64,000 nucleotides of DNA from Symsagittifera roscoffensis. Taxonomy: Eukaryota; Xenacoelomorpha; Acoela; Convolutidae. The stretch spans positions 63,452,754 through 63,516,753 of the forward strand of contig NC_087065.1 of assembly GCF_963678635.1 (NCBI RefSeq). The letters run 5' to 3'. The translations under genes were made by a program, and so were the position numbers. A model generated the notes under the pieces. It was given only the letters and a program-made list of their open reading frames with translations, was not told the DNA's origin and searched no databases. Below are positions 12,508 through 23,889 of this stretch, piece by piece. The first letter of the stretch is position 1, and the number at the start of each line of letters is the position of its first letter.

Positions 12508-13005
12508 TTTTAAATAAACAGGTCCACGAGAACAAATATCAAATGTCGAAGAGCTCATGGATACCGTAGGACAAACGATAAGTGAACGGAAACCGAGGGA
12601 TGTATATTTTTCTACGATGGATCTTACATACGCTTATGGCCAGCTACCACTTAGTCCAAAAATGAGTGTTCAATGCAATTTTTCGTTAGTGGGGGGTAAA
12701 TCAACGGGTACGTATCGGTTTCGAACGGATTTTTACGGCCTCACAACCATGCCGGCGGAATTCCAGTGAGTAATGGATGCAAATTTATCGGAATTTCTAC
12801 AGGCACACGCATTCATAGATGACATCCTGGTTGACACGAAAGGCACCGAAATTGAACATATCTCGGCGGTCGAGAAATTCTTACGGAAACTGGATAGGGA
12901 AAACATGTCGCTGAAGCTTACCAAAAGCCATTTTGCACGGAAAAAATGTGCGTAGTTGGGGCATAAAATAACGAGTTCGGACGCTAAACTGGTTAGCACA
13001 TATGC
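12508..13005 (+). pseudogene. pol: Reverse transcriptase core, displaced
   Basis: Continues the RT interrupted at 10672. It has the STMDLTYAYGQLPLSP motif, then LTTMPAEFQ and the active-site variant FIDD (AHAFIDDILV, about 12803-12832), equivalent to YxDD. It is broken by a frameshift near 12545, a TGA after EFQ (12768-12770) and a TAG near 12953. In an intact element this block would directly follow 10672. Confidence 0.8.
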
Positions 13006-14842
13006 TAGCATGTTTGCGGTGGCAAAAATTAGTCTAATTTGATCCGCCCTCGGATTTTTAAAGGACCATTTCTCCAAAGGCAAACTCGAGTCTCCGAAGG
13101 CTACTAATAATGAACACGTTTGTAATATATCGAATAGAAAACAGTCGTTAGAGGGCGAAAGAACATTCGATGGAAAATGGACCAACCACAGAGCGACGAA
13201 TTGTATATCCGGCCGGTCAACTAAGTTCAATGAGAATTTAATTAGGACAATAATTGAAACAGATTTTGGTCATTCTTACTCGCATGTAAATTTTAACAAT
13301 TCAAAACCTAACTTAAACATGGAACGGAAAATGAGAAAATTACTTGAACGACATCCCAGCATTAGCAGCAGTGACGAAATAGAGGAAATAGATCAGAAAT
13401 AACAGGCAGTTACCACAGAAGTCCGGAGCCCCAAAAGCAATCCTATTATTTCAATTCCATCGGTTTACCCAGGTGGAAGTTATCCGCCGGTTAATCCGGA
13501 AAATTGGGTTATGTCGATAATCTCTAGAAACTGTAAAGTTGTTAACAAACAAATTGCTCTTCCAGAATTGTTTAACTTTCGATTTATCGAATCCCAGTAC
13601 CCTTCCGACCCGCAATTACAAACAATTACCGAAATGATCAAATGCAATGACCCGGAGTTACATACGAAGGTCACTGCAATGAGTAAATATTATGCACAAT
13701 ACTTTGCAAGACTTTCACGTGGAGGATGGAGGCCTCTGGATGGATGAGAGACTCGTGATCCCAAATACCCTACAGACGGCGATAAACAACAGACTGCACT
13801 ACTACCACCATGGGAATTCGAATATGTACGAGGCGGCAAATGACATCTGGTACCCGTACATGTTTCAATGTTTAGCGACGATAGTAGGAAATTGTCGAGA
13901 GTGCACACTAACCGGTAGCAATTTGAAAACATGTGCTCAAAAGGGGATGTAGGTGAAATACACGAACCGTAAGAACCAAATGAGTCAGTGCAGTTAGACT
14001 TTTGGGGGTCAATCAACTACTTGAAGGAATCTAAAAAGTATGTTCTGGTGGCCGTGGATTGATTTTCTCGATGGCCGTTGGCCATGGTGTGTAATTCAAA
14101 TCGGTCAGACAAAATCGTAAAATTCCTAAAATCATACATCAATACGCACGGAGTTCCGCAACAAATCCGAGTAGACCAGGGAACGAACTTTATGTCCAAA
14201 GAGGTACGAACATTTTGTCACGAAGAAGGAATCGAAATACTCATATCGCCAGTTAACGATCATCGAGCAACAGGGTGTACGGAACGTACCGTCGGCAATA
14301 TTAGGAACTCAGTAGTAACGTATGCGCGAGGGGAGAAATCGGAACCCTTGGAGCGTATGCTTGAAAGGGCCCTCGGTGCGCTGACATTCGCCAAAAACGC
14401 CACCCTTAATCTAACACCATTTGAAGCGCATCATGGGCGCGAAGCCAACAAGGTTCTCAGAAATTTAACCAAGAAGCCGTCATTAAGAAATCTAAATTGG
14501 GAAAATGTATTACGTTAAAATTCTACCTGTTTAGATGAAAGAGATCCGAACGCTCAATCGATGCCACAACCGATGGACACAAACCGGGGAGTCCGCTCAG
14601 ATACGGAGTATGGTGTTAAGCATAGGCGCCACCCAATGCGACTAGCCGAGGACCGGATCACTGATCAGGATTCCGAGCCAGGAATTAATCGGACCACGGA
14701 TGCACCGGCGACGGTAACGCCACCAATGGTCGTAATGCAGCGGACGGAAGAACGGAGCTTAAATAGGTATAAACCATTGAAAACCAGCATCATAAGTCAA
14801 AGTGAGCACACTATTAAAATGAGTAACGGTGCTGTGCTTAGG
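13006..14842 (+). pseudogene. pol: Integrase-bearing segment, copy 2 (native position)
   Basis: Follows the RT block in the expected order. Domains are as in copy 1: H2C2 region about 13790-13905, and catalytic Asp, Asp, Glu at about 13995, 14175 and 14280. It shares the same TGA in the integrase core (about 14060). The shared defect means the element was already inactive when the segment was duplicated. The 146-codon integrase frame is 14078-14518. Confidence 0.8.
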
Positions 14843-15691
14843 AAATCGGGAGTGGCACCAAAAGTGACCAGAACTCCGAAGAAAAGAGCGCCTAACCGCA
14901 TCGCCAACACCCTGGGACCTGAAATGGAAATTGCTAGCAGTCAACAAACCTTCCAGCTGAAAAGGCACCACAGGCACCTACAAAGACACCGCAGGAAAAG
15001 CGAAACGTCGAATCACGGAGAACGCGGATACTTCCGGATCAGACGAGGACGACGATGTACCATTGGCGGCGACACGGATAGTAAGCCAAAAAGAGACATC
15101 AAAGACAATAAACGTGACCGAGCCACATGGGAGTAACGGACAAGGGGGCAAGCAGCATCAAGTGGGGGACAACAAATGGAGACGACGACAATCTTGCCAA
15201 GTAACTACGAAATGGCGACTGAATACACTCGTGCACCAGAGGCAGAAATTGAAACGAACGCTGGACAGCAAGAACTACCGGAGATTCCACAGGCCGGTAC
15301 CAGAAAGCGAGTGAGGAAGCAACGGCTTGTTTCGTATTCCAGTCAGGAATCGGCAAGTTCGCAAGACGAGACCACTTCGAGACATTCGGGAAGGAAACGT
15401 ACAGCCGTGACCAAAATGGGGGCAGTCATGATCGACAACATCCAACAAGTAGACAAACGAGGATCAAATAGAGGAGGAAAAAGTATGGAACAACATTCAA
15501 AAACAAACCATTCCAAAGTCCAGGGAGAGGGCATGCCGTAAGCGGCGAAAACTCAATTGTTTAGTTTAACCTCGCTTAGTCCAATAAACCAAAACCTTCG
15601 CTAAAACTTGTTGTTAATTTTCATCCATTACAGTATTACATTTCATTGAGTATCTAAAGTTAAGTTTTTCATTCTCTCGCAAGAAGGGGAA
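14843..15691 (+). pseudogene. 3' coding tail and 3' non-coding region of the gypsy-type element
   Basis: The frame opened at 14561 runs on through 14842 to 15136, followed by the 121-codon frame 15176-15541. The peptide is rich in Arg, Lys, Ser and Gln; I recognise no envelope domain. A polypurine tract (AAGAAGGGGA, 15681-15690) precedes the LTR. From 14926 it is almost identical to 7896-8672. Confidence 0.7.
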
Positions 15692-15908
15692 TGTCATAGT
15701 GATTAAATTAGTTCACAGTTTGATTTCAGTTTCAATCTAAGTTGTTGCAATCTAGTTAACGTATCTGTTTGGCGCTAACTGGTATATATCCTTCGAAGTT
15801 GTCTGTCACCTTCGGATGACTGCTATTTCATTGTCTCCGACTGACTTTCTACATTACGGTTATTAAATTTAACGGATTAATTTACTTATCAAAACCGTCT
15901 TTTCACAA
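15692..15908 (+). repeat. LTR 2 of the gypsy-type element
   Basis: Matches LTR 1 (8673-8888) end to end with about ten differences and closes the element. Flanking DNA starts ATCGAAATAG. No target duplication can be tested because the left LTR is fused to another copy. Confidence 0.85.
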
Positions 15909-15999
15909 TCGAAATAGAAATTATTCCAGAAAATATTCCTGCAAATAGAGTGCGTGCCACAATTGCTTGTTGATTATTCCTTTTTTCAATAAATTTTTT

Positions 16000-16050
16000 T
16001 TGACGGAGTAGAACTTTGCATTCAAAATACCCGGGTTCGAGATCCCGCTC
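16000..16050 (+). other. tRNA-like 3' half (SINE head or tRNA remnant)
   Basis: GGGTTCGAGATCCC (16033-16046) fits a pol III B box/T-arm. The preceding GGAGTAGAAC could be a weak A-box region. It does not fold as a complete tRNA by eye. Confidence 0.3.
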
Positions 16051-16053
16051 AAA

Positions 16054-16145
16054 AACCGCTCAAGATTTGAGCGGTTTGAGCGGTTTTCCAGCAAGATTTG
16101 AGCGGTTTGAGCGGTTTGGGCGGTTTGGGCGGTTTGGGCGGTTTT
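16054..16145. repeat. 9-bp minisatellite with perfect hairpin
   Basis: Begins with a perfect 10-bp hairpin (AACCGCTCAA-GAT-TTGAGCGGTT, 16054-16076) and continues as repeats of GGTTTGAGC/GGTTTGGGC. Reading frames across it give low-complexity peptides and are not genes. Confidence 0.75.
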
Positions 16146-16184
16146 TTGGCTCTTCAGAAAAAGACAAAAAGACACAAAAAGACA

Positions 16185-16440
16185 CCTCACTTAGACCTGG
16201 GGGGGCAACGCGGTATCAGAGGGTGGTGGATGCCATCGATGGGGAGTTTAAAAATCAGCCTAACTAAACCTACGAAGTTTTCAATTGCTATAGCAAAAAC
16301 AAAGGATCGGTGAATCACTGGAACAATTCCATTCAGTGTTAAGCAGGCTAGCGGCAAGATGTAGTTGTATAGCGTTGAAAACAAGAATACTAAGGAACGT
16401 GTTGGTCGTAAACATGACGAACCGAGAAACCTTCACATAA
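16185..16440 (+). pseudogene. gag fragment of a related, older gypsy-type element
   Basis: Aligns by eye with the capsid region at 9205-9440 (for example CACTTAGACCT, GATGCCATCGATGGGGAGTT, CATTCAGTGTTAAGCAGGCT, AAACATGACGAACCGAGA). It is more diverged and frameshifted, so it derives from another insertion, not from the same duplication. Confidence 0.65.
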
Positions 16441-16689
16441 AAATGTCTCATATTGCTGTCTTGTGTAAAAGTTTTTTTTCTGTATTTTATAGTCGTCTTT
16501 TTGACAAAACTAATTCGTTTTTGTAATCTACAATTTGAATTTGTTCAAATAACCAAAAGTGATTCTAAACTTCAAATTGTTTTCTGAAAACTGATTTTTG
16601 TTTTTTTTTTGTATACATATACTGTTTCGGGATAAATTATTCATCGTGTTAGTATACGTTCGTATAACTAATTTTTACAAATGATTGTT

Positions 16690-17497
16690 TTTTGTTGTTT
16701 GTTTTTCTGTGCCTCTCTGGACAAACTGGTTGATTCGATAAAAATTGATCATTCTGGCAAAACGTTTGCTATCTGGAATAGATAGCTTAAGTTCTTGGGT
16801 AATAATACAAAAGTAATTTCGGTTTGAGTTGTAGGGTCAATATTCGAGGTCATTTGTACAGGGAAGATGTGTTCCTCTGCATGTCATAGTGCTTCTTTAA
16901 ATCACTTTGCTAGCAACTTTTAAATTGATTTTTTCAATAAAAAAAGTTCCCTGGTTTCTTTTGTTTTTTGTAGATGACCTATTATTTGATGGAGAGTTAA
17001 TACCTATTCTTGGTCACTGGATTGTTCTAGTGCAATTTGGTTAATTGCGTCGGGAAGTACTTTGAAACTATATTTAAGGGCATTTCATATTTGATCTACT
17101 TGTTTCAATCGTAGTGTAATATTTGTTCTATTTTGCTTCGGTGAAAACATTTAAGATCTAGTTTTTTTACTTCCATTTGAGACTGAAAAGTTAGTTTTTA
17201 CCTCTGACTGTAATGCTGTAGGACTCAATCTGGCTGCGTATAATCTGGCTACTGCATCTGATGTTTCTATTTCCTTTCGTTGTTTTGTGCAGTGGTTACT
17301 TGCTTGTTGCAAATTTTCGTAAAATTTTTTATTTTTGGTTTGTTGTAACATCAGTGGATGATTAGGGAACTTGTGGTCCTTTTTTCAATATCGATGAAGT
17401 TGTTGCGAATAAGGAATTTTATGGTGCAAGTTAAGGTATAATGTGTTATAATTCTTGGAAAAATTGGTATAAAGGAAGTATTTCCAAACAATTTGAT
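16690..17497 (-). pseudogene. Fossil minus-strand coding region, part 1
   Basis: On the minus strand one frame stays largely readable from 17351 to about 16690, with about seven stops in some 220 codons. A clean 66-codon piece is at 17151-17351. Immediately 5' (17352-17497) the sense continues in another frame. The peptide is polar, with Asn, Gln, Lys, Leu and Ile prominent; I recognise no family. The adjacent hAT-like element (17498-17826) interrupts it. Could be part of an old retroelement or a virus-like gene. Confidence 0.4.
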
Positions 17498-17826
17498 CAG
17501 GGGCGGATCTAGGATTTTCTCGAGGGGGGGAGAATTTTTAAAAACTTTTCGAAAATTTTGACGACCTTTTTTTTTAGAAAAAACTTTGAAAAAAATTTTG
17601 AAAAAACAAGCCAAAAAAAGGCGTTTTTAGGCACTTTTTGGAAAATTTTGACTGAAAAATTGCGTTATTTCGGCGCGTGGTCCCCCCTCAAAATTAGTAT
17701 ATATAGACGCCGAAGTATATATATTAGTATGTATTAGAAAATTTTTAGGGTCGGTCGGCAAAAAATGGATTTCTTAAAAAGTATCAAAGGGGGGACCCTT
17801 TGGGTCGGCAGGGGGTCGAATCCCTG
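17498..17826. mobile_element. hAT-like non-autonomous element, one end truncated
   Basis: Starts CAGGGGCGGATCTAGG and matches the copy at 63056 through its length (GGCGTTTTTAGGCACTTTTTGG, GGGGGGACCCTTTGGGTCGGCA in pieces). It ends at ATCCCTG without the usual GGCCCCTG terminus. No target duplication is visible. Confidence 0.7.
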
Positions 17827-18435
17827 ATATTGCTAGTTTTCAAATTGTTCGATCCTTTTAAACTGGCGTGTTAGTTTTTTGTCCTAGAAAGGATATATTA
17901 TGAAATTAATGTCGGGGTTTAAATCACTTTCGATATGTAATAGGTTGGCAACCAAAAAATGAAGTCGCTCAATTTAAATATGGTGTCCAAATTTTTGGAG
18001 AGTGCTTTATAATTTTTCCAATCTAATCTTAGTGGTAAATTGGAAAATTTTCTACTATTTTTTTCAAATCGTTTACTGAGCTTAAGCAATCATAGTGAAA
18101 ATGTGGTGCTGGCTCCACTGTTAGTATGTTACTACTGGAAAGTTTGAAGTCAGAGAAAATGATAAGTATGATGATTCTTAATTTTACATGATTGGATGAT
18201 TCTCAACTAATTTAAATTATCCGCTAGAGAAGATGTGTTCATCCGAGATGGGAGTCCGGCCTTTGGCGATGGAGGTTTACATGTACTATTTCTGATTTGA
18301 ATTGATGTGGGTGTTGTTTGGTAAGAGTGTGGATTGGGTGTTGAGAAGGTTGGTAATGTTTTGTTGCGCTCTAATATCTTGTTCCCTTGGGAGAACATTG
18401 TAAATTGCACTTGCTTATTTTTATTGTACAATTAT
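17827..18435 (-). pseudogene. Fossil minus-strand coding region, part 2
   Basis: The minus strand gives protein-like stretches in alternating frames (for example a 74-codon frame 18207-18431 rich in Pro, Ser and Thr, and a Leu/Asn/Lys-rich stretch about 17900-18100). Likely the same decayed gene as 16690-17497, continued on the other side of the hAT insertion. Product not recognised. Confidence 0.35.
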
Positions 18436-18964
18436 TGTTCCGACGTTCGATACGAAAGTAACGGAATATTTGCGCTCGAGGTGGGCTTTTTTTCTTCAGA
18501 CAAACTTCGACTTTTCAACTAGCCTTTTTTGACGGACCTTTTTTATATCATTCGAAAGGAATTGTTGTCCTGAGCTCAACTTTGAAAAAATATTTCACCT
18601 GTGATCATTTTACGTAAAGTTATGGGTATTAAAAATTGTCATTTTGGCCAATTTGAAACAATTAACGCCCGATATATTTCACGCTATTAACGCGTAAGCG
18701 GAGAGTTAATCCGTCTTAGAAATCGTTCCAAATTGGTTTAACGAAGCTTATTTGCCATAATTTATTTGTTACAATTAGCGAAATCTATCCTTTTATGCTT
18801 TATATGGCGTGTGGGGTGATGATTTTACATAAAATCTCAGATTTTTTCGAAAAAAAAATTTTTATTTTTTTTATTTCATTGAAATTTTTCATCTTATTAA
18901 TGCTCCATAGACCTTAAAAGCAGTCGGAACATTCAGGGCTTCGCCCTGATACGATCAGTCTTGT
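18436..18964 (+). mobile_element. H1 element, first of a pair
   Basis: Full length: TGTTCCGAC start, CpG-rich centre (slightly mutated), GTCGGAACA near the 3' end, stem-loop AGGGCTTCGCCCT, terminus CAGTCTTGT. It abuts the next copy exactly. Confidence 0.85.
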
Positions 18965-19509
18965 TGTTCCTACTTTCGATACGAAAGTAACGGAATATTT
19001 GTGCTCGGGGTGGTTTTTTTTTTCTTCAGACAAATTTCGACTTTTTAACTAACCATTTTTGACGGAATTTTTTTATATCATTCGAAAGCTATTGTTGTCC
19101 TGAGCTTAAATTTGAAAAGATATTTCACCTGTGACCATTTTTCGTAGAGTTATGAGGGTTTAAAGATTGTCATTTTGGCCATTTTGACCAATTTGGGACA
19201 ATTAATGCGCGATATAATTCGCGCTATTAACGCGTAAGCGGAGATTTAATCCGTCTTAGAAATCGTTCCAAATTGGTTGAACGAAGCTTATTTGCCATAA
19301 TTGATTTGTTAAAAGGAGCAAAATCTCTCCTTTTGTACTTTACATGGCGTATGGGGGGATAATTTTCTTTAAAAATTTCAAATTTTAGAGAAAAAAGTTT
19401 TTAATTTAATTTTATTTCATTTATTTTTTTACTGCTTTTACTGCTGCTTCATAAACCTTAAAAGGCAGTCAGAACATTCAGGGCTTCACCCTGATACGAG
19501 CGGTCTTGT
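18965..19509 (+). mobile_element. H1 element, second of a pair
   Basis: Full-length copy starting TGTTCCTAC at the junction and ending GCGGTCTTGT before unique DNA (CGTAATTTAG). Confidence 0.85.
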
Positions 19510-21767
19510 CGTAATTTAGTTGTATCAACTGTGCCTAAGTGATTTTGATGTCTTATTTTGTTAAAATCTTGTATTGTGGCCGCAAATTGAATAAAATGCT
19601 TTGTTTTGATGTTTTTTTTTACTACAGGCGGGTAAATCAAGCTGATTTGGCTTAGCTTGTGATTGAACTTATGTGCATGGTTTGCTCGTTTTTTTCGTGT
19701 CATTAAAAAACTGGATTTATCTACAGTGGTTTAGTACTTAATATAGGTTTTCAGGGTCGGAGATAAGAGATTATAGAATCAATTGTATTTGCATTTGAAA
19801 AATTAGTTTTCTATCTTCATATTTATTTGCGGTAGGTTTAAAATGTTAGGTTGGGTTTTTCTCTTATTTTTGTCGAGTGGTAAAATCTTAATAAACTAAT
19901 ACTAATTTACTAATAAATTGGATGCTGGAATGAACCGTGAAATTTTTTTAGAAGTTGTTGTTTTGTTCTTTTGGTCTACTTCATTAATTTTTTCTTTTTT
20001 ATTAACCAATCTATATAGGTGTTTGAGTTTCAAAAAGTTTAAGTAATAGAATTTTTTGTCATTATGTGTATGATAGGATAGTCCGAAACCATCGAATCCT
20101 TTCGTTGGGTTAGAACTAATTTCATTCTTTTTGGTTGAATTTTCAGATAAGTTTTGATCTGTTTGGCTTTTAGTTTAAAAACATTTAAAAAGGTGATAAA
20201 ACTATTCAAGAAGTGATTTTTAATTTGTAAGCCTTAGGGAACATTTTAAATATTTTGATCAATCCTTATTTTTTGTTGAGCTTCCGTTTTCTAAGCATCT
20301 AATATATTATTGTACTTTCATCGCGAACTATCAATCAATCTACAGGGAAAAGGTTGTCGGATGCCTGAATATTATTTTTAAAAAACTTCATAAGAATTAT
20401 AGTTCTTGTTTATTCGATTATGCTCCAATATCTGTGACTAAAATATGGTGTGTTTTTAATTTGATGTTCAAAAAAATTTTGAAACTGTTGCAGGTTTTAT
20501 CCATTCCGGGGCGTTTAAAAAAGGGTGATTTTTGGTAAGAAGTGTCGTAACTTTTCGTTTTTTTTTTGTTTTTCTGTGTCTTTTTAATTTTATTGAGCAT
20601 TATTCCGCCATGCTGCTGTTTATGCTGCCATTATTAGCTTAGAGGTAAACACGAGAAAATTTTTCTGAAACATATTGTTATAAAAAATTTGTAGTTTTGT
20701 TAATTGATAAGCTTTTTTTCCTATTACTGTGGTCTCTTTATTTCTTTGGTATAGTCTGGCATTGATGCCAAAGTTTCAAATAGAGTTTTTCAGGGTCTTA
20801 GTTTTGCTATTTCTTGGTGTTTTTTTTGATCAATTGTATCTGGTGTATCTGGTATCTGGTAAGAAAAATTTTCTCAATTTCTGCTTTGTTCTGTGGTACA
20901 TAAACTGCAGGGCGGCTTAATCAAAAAAATATTTTGTATACCATTTGATAATGATTACTTTTACTGATGATAACGATTAGTTTTACTTTCAAAAAACAAT
21001 GAGAATTGTTATATGAAGTTGGCTGATTTTGTTTTATCAGTTTTTACTGAATATTTACTTTCTAGTTGCATTTAATCTTTTGTGAGTCAGTATTTCATTT
21101 TCTGTGCTTTTTTACTGTTGTTTTTCTTCTGGTGACAACCATTTTTAATGCGTTGTTTTTTCCTGAAGTACAAGCTTAATGTAATTTGAAACTATAGAAA
21201 CATTAGCATTTGGATTTTCAACACTCGTTGATTGGTATTGATTTTTAATTGTATATGAATCGTATTGTACAATTAAAGCAGTTGAACCAATTGTAGTTTG
21301 TTCTGACTCTAAGCTAAGAACTTCAATTTTTGTCAGTTATATTGGGTTTCTTTGCATTCTATCAACAAAATGGTGAGGAGTTTTGCAGCTTGATCTTTCA
21401 TTGCGTAATTCTGAAAAATTAGGCTTGCTTGTATCAGTGTTTGAAGTCGTTTGATAATTAATCAGAATAGTTCTTCCGTTTGACTGTTATTTCGAACACA
21501 GTTTAATGTCTTAGTTTATGCTGAAAGGGTTTTAGTTATAATCAGGTTTTGTAATTGAAAGTGCTTAAAAAACTAGACCATCCATAATACTCTTGTATCG
21601 TCTTTTTGTTTGTTTGTTTTAGAATTTGTATTATATTGCTTTTTGATTTCATACGAGTTCTTGTGTTTAAATGCGGAAAATGCGCTAAGTCCAAATCTTA
21701 AAAATGTGGAAGGTGTGCCTGGTCCATTTGATAAGCTATAAAATCTGTAAAAAATAGTTTTGACTGT
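19510..21767 (-). pseudogene. Fossil minus-strand coding region, part 3
   Basis: T/G-rich on the plus strand. On the minus strand protein-like runs appear at 19458-19703, 20418-20600, about 20740-20920 and about 21290-21540, mostly helical and Lys/Gln/Leu-rich, in shifting frames with scattered stops. I see no convincing RT, integrase or capsid motif. The short plus-strand frames here look like shadows. Confidence 0.35.
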
Positions 21768-22258
21768 TGTTCTGACTTTCGGTACGAAAGTAACGGAATA
21801 TTTGTGCTCGGGTGGGTTTTTTTTCTTCAGACAAATTTCAACTTTTTAACTAGCCGTTTTTGACGCAATTTTTTAAATATCTTTTTAAAGCTATTGTTGT
21901 CCTGAGCTTGAATTTGAAAACCTGTGATCATTTTTCGTAAAGTTACGGGGGTTTAAAGATTGCCATTTTGGTCAATTTGGGACAATTAACGCGCGATATA
22001 TTTCGCGCTATTAACGCGTAAGTGGAGAGTTAATCCATCTTAGAAATCGTTCCAAATTGGTTAAAAGAAGCTTATGTGCCATAATTGGTTTGTTACAAGG
22101 AGCGAAATCTATCCTTTTGTACTTTGTATGGCGTGTGGGGAGATGATTTTTATTTTAAAAATTTCAAATTTTAGAAAAAAAAACTGATCATTTTATTTTA
22201 TTACAGCTAATTTTTTTGCGTTATTAATGCTCCATAAACCTCAAAAGGCAGTCGGAAC
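21768..22258 (+). mobile_element. H1 element lacking its 3' stem-loop
   Basis: Normal 5' end and centre. It runs to GGCAGTCGGAAC at 22258, then a short repeat of CTCAAAAGGCAGT, and then the first unit of the 1.47-kb tandem array. The terminal stem-loop and CTTGT are missing. Confidence 0.75.
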
Positions 22259-22411
22259 CTCAAAAGGCAGTAGTACTTCCAAAATAATTGTTTTATGTTT
22301 GTGCTTATCTTTTCTGTGGTTGTTTTGAAAATATACAACAATTTTTGTTTTCCTAAAATTGTTCTTGCTACTTTGAAAACTTTCAGAAAATTATTTGCTA
22401 ACAGTCATTTT

Positions 22412-23510
22412 TTAAAACTTAATGTTTACAAATTTTATATTGGCTATTTCGGTATTGACAATCTTTTGATGTGAGCGGTTTATGTATTCATATTACTGTT
22501 GACCAATATTTGACTCTGATGGTTTGTGTTGTTTGTATCCATAGTTGAAACTAGTTGAACAAATAAATGAATCTGCTGACTTGTATTGAGTATACGTGTT
22601 GTTTTTGTTCGGTGTTCTAGATCTGTTGAAGTTGTAGTTTTGGTAATTCTTTTTTGATATCATGTTGATTCAGATCTGTTTTTATCTACGTATCGTGGCA
22701 ATTCTCGTTCGTGAGTGTCAGTTTAATTTGAAGGGGGTAGTGATTTTTTACCTATTTTTGCTGGTTATGTGATTGTTGTGTAGGTTTTAATCAAATTTTT
22801 GATGGGTTGCTTTGTGTTATCTCAATGTTAATCACTGCATTCAGCTATGCTGTGTCCACATTTTTATTAGTATGGGTAAGACTTAGCAAAAAAAAAATTT
22901 AGCTTCAACAACAGTGATTTGTTCGTAGATATTCAGAGTATTTGATTTTTGACCCAGTTAAATAATTTTGATTCATTGATTTTATATTTTTGAATCATTT
23001 TTTGTTGTGTTACGTACTGTAATTTCATACTTTGTGTTTTTTTCCATTTTCATACTGATAACTACTTGTTTAATTTATAAGGGGTTAGCCAAGACTCTGT
23101 TTGTTATTTTCGTGATATTAAAAAAATCTGAAATTGCTTCTTTCAAAAACATTTGATTTCTGATTGTTTTAATTTGGAAGATATAAAATTCACTTTTTTT
23201 TATTTTTTGTAAAATTGATCCGTGTGCTTTAACTAGTCGTGCTTTTGAGTTTTTAGAGGTTTGGTTATGTTTTAGTGTTGAGTTTTTTTCCATTTTCCAT
23301 ATTGATGGTGATCGATTTCTAACTTTGTTTGTTGGAATTTTATCTTAAAATTTATTAAAATTCTAAAATAAGTGATATAATTCAAATTTCTGATATTTCC
23401 TTCATATGTTTTTTCCTGTTGTTTGAAAAGAATTTGCCTGTTCATTTGTATGTTGCAGGGTTGTTTGTTCTAATTCTTCTGTGTTTTATGATGATTGATT
23501 AAGTTTGTAG
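22412..23510 (-). pseudogene. Decayed minus-strand gene in tandem unit 1
   Basis: Equivalent of the gene-like stretch described in units 2-4. The start codon equivalent near 23510 is ATA instead of ATG. A 72-codon frame survives at 23075-23293, with a Lys/Asn/Ile-rich peptide almost identical to that at 27527-27715 in unit 4. Confidence 0.45.
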
Positions 23511-23889
23511 GTATAATATATCTCCGTTATGTTTAAAATTTCTTTTTAAAAACACATATTGAACAATTTTTAATAATTTTTCACAATAGTTGTCTCCTAT
23601 CATCTTAATCATTTGTTCAGTTTTATGCTATTAAGTTTTATCTGTAATATCACTATTTTTTGTTTAGGTGCTCTAAACTATTTCTAGTGAGTCCGATTGA
23701 TTTTAGGTTTTTGTACTTGATTTATGTGATTTGGCTGATGTTCAGATGTAGTACTTCCAAAAAATTTGTTTTATATTTGTGCTTAACTTTTCTGTGGTTG
23801 TTTTGAAAATTTACAATAATTTTTGTTTTCCTAAAATCTTTCTTGCTACTTTGAAAACTTTCAGAAATTTATTAGCAAATAGTCATTTT

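Noticed and set aside
20418-20600. Possible retroviral-type aspartic protease or RNase H motif (VTDIGA) on the minus strand
   Set aside because: A single short resemblance without supporting flanking motifs.
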